Below are positions 5,947-8,520 of a stretch of DNA of 8,520 nucleotides, piece after piece. Source of the stretch: JBJXGC01 sp046154545 (GTDB taxonomy: Bacteria > Chloroflexota > Dehalococcoidia > Tepidiformales > Tepidiformaceae); contig JBJXGC010000265.1 in assembly GCA_046154545.1 (NCBI GenBank), positions 1 through 8,520 of the forward strand, read 5' to 3'. Each line of letters begins with the position of its first letter. Position 1 is the first letter of the stretch. The translations under genes and the position numbers were made by a program. Under the pieces are notes generated by a model. That model ran no database searches. It was given only the letters and a program-made list of their open reading frames with translations, and was not told where the DNA came from.

Positions 5947-6621
5947 ATGCCGTTGGAAAAGGCGATCATCACCAACACGGTCAGCGGTCAGCGGGTGCCC
6001 GTGCTCTTCAACCCTGAGGAGTATGCCATCGCGCGGGACAACAACTTCGCCCAGGTGGCCATCCCCGGGCTGCGCGGGCCGCTGCTCCAGTTCGTCGCCG
6101 GCAACATGCAGACGCTCGACATGGAACTCCTCGTCGATAGCTACGAAGCGAACGCCGGGCGCAACACGGCGGGCTCCGACGTCCGCCTCCTCACGGCCCA
6201 GATCACCGGCCTGATGGACATCGACCCGACCACACACGCGCCGCCTGTGCTCCTTTTCACCTGGGGCTCGCTCTCGTTCACCTGCGTGCTCGCGCGCGCG
6301 AACCAGCGCTTCATCATGTTCCGGGCCGATGGCGTGCCCGTCCGCGCCCGCCTCCAGGTGACGTTCAACGAGTTCATCAACGCCCTGGCTGCCCAGCAGG
6401 AGGTGAAGACGGAGACCGCGGACTACAGCCACGTCCACGTTGTCCACGAGGGAGACTCGCTCAGCAGCATCGCGGCGGCCGTTTACGACGACCCGGGGCG
6501 TTGGCGGCCCATCGCCATCGCCAACGGCATCGACCGCCCGAAGGCGCTCGTGGTTGGATCGAGCCTGCGCGTGCCGCAGCTGCCCTTCCGTGACCCGGGC
6601 AGCGGGGAGCTGGTGGAGTGA
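5947..6621 (+). CDS. CIS tube-initiator protein with LysM domain (Pvc7/Afp7-like)
   Basis: A 224-residue protein starting at ATG 5947, one base after the previous stop, with GGGGAGGG at 5933-5940 six bases before it. Residues about 1-155 match the N-terminal CIS tube-like domain: KAIITNTVSGQRVPVLFNPE, a beta section ending TLDMELLVDSYE, then PPVLLFTWGSLSFTCVLAR and VRARLQVTFNEF. Residues about 163-215 are a LysM module: HVVHEGDSLSSIAAAVYDDP, then WRPIAIANGID and VGSSLRVPQL. In Afp and PVC the matching protein sits between the spike hub and the first tube rings, and its LysM part is compared with T4 gp53, a baseplate clamp; peptidoglycan binding is therefore not implied. A reading frame extends upstream to 5860, but that part lies over the preceding gene and lacks family features. 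The call is firm. Confidence 0.93.
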   Translation: MPLEKAIITNTVSGQRVPVLFNPEEYAIARDNNFAQVAIPGLRGPLLQFVAGNMQTLDMELLVDSYEANAGRNTAGSDVRLLTAQITGLMDIDPTTHAPPVLLFTWGSLSFTCVLARANQRFIMFRADGVPVRARLQVTFNEFINALAAQQEVKTETADYSHVHVVHEGDSLSSIAAAVYDDPGRWRPIAIANGIDRPKALVVGSSLRVPQLPFRDPGSGELVE

Positions 6622-7817
6622 TGGCCACGCCAACCTACGCCCCCGAGTTCCGCATCAAGATCAACGGCAGCGATATCCCGATGCCGCTGCGCTCATCCAT
6701 CGCCAGCGTGCGCTACCAGGATGGCGTGAACGCGGCCGACCGCGTCGAGATCAGCCTGGCCAACCCGGACCTCGTCTGGCTGCGGAGTCACATCCGCGGC
6801 CTCGGCTTTCAGCCGTTCCCGACGGGCGTCAAGCTCGGCCCGATCGGCACCTTGAGCGCGGTTGGCACAGGGAAGTTCGATATCGACAACAAGCTCGAGC
6901 TGGCCCTGGGCTACGCCCCGGGCCGCCTTGACGATGTCTTCAAGGGAGAGGTCACGGGCCTCCAGGCGAGCTTCCCGGGTGGCGGCATGCCGATGCTGAC
7001 CCTCGTCGCGCACGACTACCTGCATCGCCTCACCCAGGGCACGGCCGTGCGTGGTTTCGGGCCCCTGACGGACGTGCTCATCGCCGTCATTCTCAGCGCC
7101 GAGAACCTCCTCCTCCCCCTGATCGACCCCGCCATCATCGGCGTCTCGACCGCGCTCACGGCGATGAAGGTCGTGTTCTCCGGCACCGGCCTGAAACAGG
7201 GCAAGCCGAGCGAAGGCGAGAGCGACTTTGCCCTCCTCAAACGCATCGCCGCCACCTATGACGCCGACTTCTGGGTCGAGGGCGACGTGCTTTACCTCGC
7301 TCGCTTCATCCCCAAGGAGTACTCGCCGCGGCTCACGCTGCGCTGGGGCGAGTCGCTCATCGACTTCTCACCCCAGGTGAGCACGGTCGGGCAGGTCGGC
7401 GTGGTCTCGATGAAGTTCACGCTCCGCGAGCTCCGCCTGAACTTCCTGGTCACGGTTGGCTGGGACTTCGACCGCGAGGCGCTCCACATGACGGTCATCC
7501 CCGGCGAGGCGGCGAAGGGCGCGAAGGCCATCTCGGGCCCGGCCTTCTCGATTGTGGACCAGCCCATCAGCAGCCCGGCGGACATCGTCAACAGCGCCCT
7601 CGTCATCCTCAGGCTGCTCCGCGAAAAGCTGAACCAGCGGCTCACGGCGAGCGGCAGCGCCATCGGCAATCCGGAGATCCGCGCCGGCGCCGTCATCCGC
7701 ATCGAGGGCATCGGCCCAGACTTCAGCGGCGATTACCGCGTCAGCAGCGCCACCCACACCATCGACGCCGGCGGCTATCGCACCAGCTTCGAATGCTTCA
7801 AGGAGATCATCCCATGA
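6621..7817 (+). CDS. Late control D / gp27-like spike hub protein
   Basis: A 398-residue protein of the phage late control gene D family, which includes T4 gp27 and the N-terminal half of VgrG; it forms the trimeric hub carrying the tube on one side and the spike on the other. Matching features are the N-terminal strand (EFRIKINGSDIP), VEISLANPD, the KLELALGYAP then VFKGEVTGLQASFP tract, LVAHDYLHRLTQGTAVRGFG, the GESDFALLKRIAATYDADFW motif near residue 200, and the ending GDYRVSSATHTIDAGGYRTS. ATG 6621 shares its A with the TGA of the LysM gene, so translation is coupled; GTG 6618 is a possible alternative that would add one residue. GGGGAG at 6604-6609 is the likely ribosome binding site, somewhat distant. 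In PVC and Afp the equivalent protein (Pvc8, Afp8) is fused to the gp5-like part, while here the two halves are separate genes. Confidence 0.93.
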   Translation: MATPTYAPEFRIKINGSDIPMPLRSSIASVRYQDGVNAADRVEISLANPDLVWLRSHIRGLGFQPFPTGVKLGPIGTLSAVGTGKFDIDNKLELALGYAPGRLDDVFKGEVTGLQASFPGGGMPMLTLVAHDYLHRLTQGTAVRGFGPLTDVLIAVILSAENLLLPLIDPAIIGVSTALTAMKVVFSGTGLKQGKPSEGESDFALLKRIAATYDADFWVEGDVLYLARFIPKEYSPRLTLRWGESLIDFSPQVSTVGQVGVVSMKFTLRELRLNFLVTVGWDFDREALHMTVIPGEAAKGAKAISGPAFSIVDQPISSPADIVNSALVILRLLREKLNQRLTASGSAIGNPEIRAGAVIRIEGIGPDFSGDYRVSSATHTIDAGGYRTSFECFKEIIP

Positions 7818-8479
7818 TCGAGAAGGAGTTCGGCCGCGTCGATGACAAGCTCGGCGACATCCAACAGAAGTTCTACGGCGTCGCCGTCGGCCAGGTGATC
7901 AACGTGCTCGACCCGATGACGCTGGGCCGCGTTCAGGTGCGCCTCCCCTTCATCGACTCGCTCGATCTGAGCCCATGGGCGCGGGTCGCGGTGCCGATGG
8001 CGGGCCCGTTCCACGGTAACTACTTCATCCCGAATATCATGGACGAGGTGCTGGTCGCCTTCGAACACGGGGACATCGCCGCGCCCTACATCATTGGTTC
8101 GCTCTGGAGCGCGCTGGCGCCGCCGCCGCTGCCGTCGCCGCTCCCCCAGATCCGGACGATCCGCACCCTGGTGGGCAACCAGATCGTCTTCAGCGAGGCC
8201 CCGCCAACGGTCACGATCCAGTCCGGGCCAACGCCGCCGGCGGTCATCCCCGCGCCGCCTACGCCCGCGGGCCCGCCAACGGTCATCCTTTCGCCCGCGG
8301 GCATCCAGATCATCTTCGGACTCAACATCATCAACATGACTCCGGATGGGATCACCATCACGGGCACGCCCAACCTCAACCTCGCCGCGCCGCCGATCAG
8401 CATCAACGGCGCGGCGGCAACGAACGTCCAGTCGGCCGGTATCTGCAACGTCACCGCGCCGCTGGTGAAGATCAATTGA
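7814..8479 (+). CDS. Baseplate assembly protein V / gp5-like spike (OB-fold plus beta repeats)
   Basis: A 221-residue protein starting at ATG 7814, overlapping the hub gene by 4 bases (ATGA), with AAGGAG at 7800-7805. Residues about 20-98 are the OB-fold of the gpV/VgrG family: YGVAVGQVINVLDPMTLGRV, then SPWARVAVPMAG, PNIMDEVLVAFEHGD and APYIIGSLW. A proline-rich linker follows (about 99-160), with a 13-base direct repeat (8201-8213 and 8273-8285) that encodes PPTV in both copies. The last 55 residues alternate short hydrophobic strands (INMTPDGITITG, LNLAAPPISING, NVTAPLVKIN), resembling the start of the triple-stranded beta-helix needle of gp5 and VgrG. It would sit beneath the hub and carry the PAAR tip encoded next. 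The needle is short. An upstream in-frame ATG at 7793 lies within the hub gene and is less likely because the ribosome binding site fits 7814. Confidence 0.92.
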   Translation: MIEKEFGRVDDKLGDIQQKFYGVAVGQVINVLDPMTLGRVQVRLPFIDSLDLSPWARVAVPMAGPFHGNYFIPNIMDEVLVAFEHGDIAAPYIIGSLWSALAPPPLPSPLPQIRTIRTLVGNQIVFSEAPPTVTIQSGPTPPAVIPAPPTPAGPPTVILSPAGIQIIFGLNIINMTPDGITITGTPNLNLAAPPISINGAAATNVQSAGICNVTAPLVKIN

Positions 8480-8490
8480 GGGATGCCGTG

Positions 8491-8520
8491 ATGCCACCAG
8501 CAGCGAGAGTCGGCGACCCC
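8491..8520 (+). CDS. PAAR-type spike tip protein, start only (cut by window edge)
   Basis: The last 30 bases encode MPPAARVGDP, an N-terminus typical of PAAR proteins: the P-A-A-R tetrad followed by GD. PAAR proteins form the sharpened, metal-binding cone at the tip of contractile spikes (Pvc10 in PVC) and can carry effectors as C-terminal extensions. GAGGGA at 8478-8483, seven bases before the ATG, supports this start, and the position directly after the gp5-like gene is exactly where the tip gene is expected. Only 10 residues are visible, so length and any cargo domain are unknown. Confidence 0.8.
   Translation, partial: MPPAARVGDP

Noticed and set aside
1..8520. A prophage rather than an injection system
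   Set aside because: Only tail-type genes are present, with eCIS-specific ones (DUF4255 cap, DUF6760-like, CIS tube/LysM) and no head, packaging, integration or lysis genes in the window.

Overview
This GC-rich window (roughly two-thirds G+C by eye) reads as one co-directional, tightly packed segment of a phage-tail-like extracellular contractile injection system (eCIS; the Afp/PVC/MAC family). All supported genes are on the + strand. Several pairs overlap by 1-4 bases, and the largest gap between genes is 76 bases, so most or all of it is probably one operon entered from outside the window. No integrase, capsid, terminase, portal, tRNA or IS element is visible, which argues for a domesticated tail-like particle rather than a prophage. 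The host cannot be named: the base composition and the eCIS gene set suit many high-GC environmental bacteria.

Layout: (1) bases 1-1059, the 3' part of a protein with an OmpA-like domain, open at the window's left edge and possibly an eCIS-associated accessory or cargo protein; (2) 1070-1990, a DUF4255/Pvc16-like terminator (cap) with an extra C-terminal beta-sandwich; (3) 2067-4031, a large contractile sheath with an inserted central domain; (4) 4071-4505, the inner tube; (5) 4509-4940, a tail-assembly-type protein with a C-terminal CxxCxH; (6) 4937-5095, a 52-residue DUF6760-like protein; (7) 5112-5945, a Pro/Ala/Arg-rich low-complexity protein with a charged C-terminal helix; (8) 5947-6621, a CIS tube/LysM protein (Pvc7-like); (9) 6621-7817, a gpD/gp27-like hub; (10) 7814-8479, a gpV/gp5-like spike; (11) from 8491, the start of a PAAR tip protein cut by the right edge. 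Baseplate wedge genes (gp25-, gp6-, gp7-like), tape measure, ATPase and fibre are not here and would be expected outside the window.

In the assembled machine, genes 9-11 would form the hub, spike and tip, gene 8 would join hub to tube, gene 4 would stack into the tube, gene 3 would wrap it, and gene 2 would end it. The most notable observation is at the junction of genes 5 and 6. A G7 slippery heptamer lies directly before the stop codon of gene 5, in the register needed for a -1 slip into gene 6. A Shine-Dalgarno-like sequence lies 11 bases upstream and a strong predicted hairpin starts 5 bases downstream. This is the architecture of programmed -1 frameshifting in phage tail-assembly chaperones (lambda G/GT, P2 E/E+E'), at the same place in the gene order, just after the tube gene.
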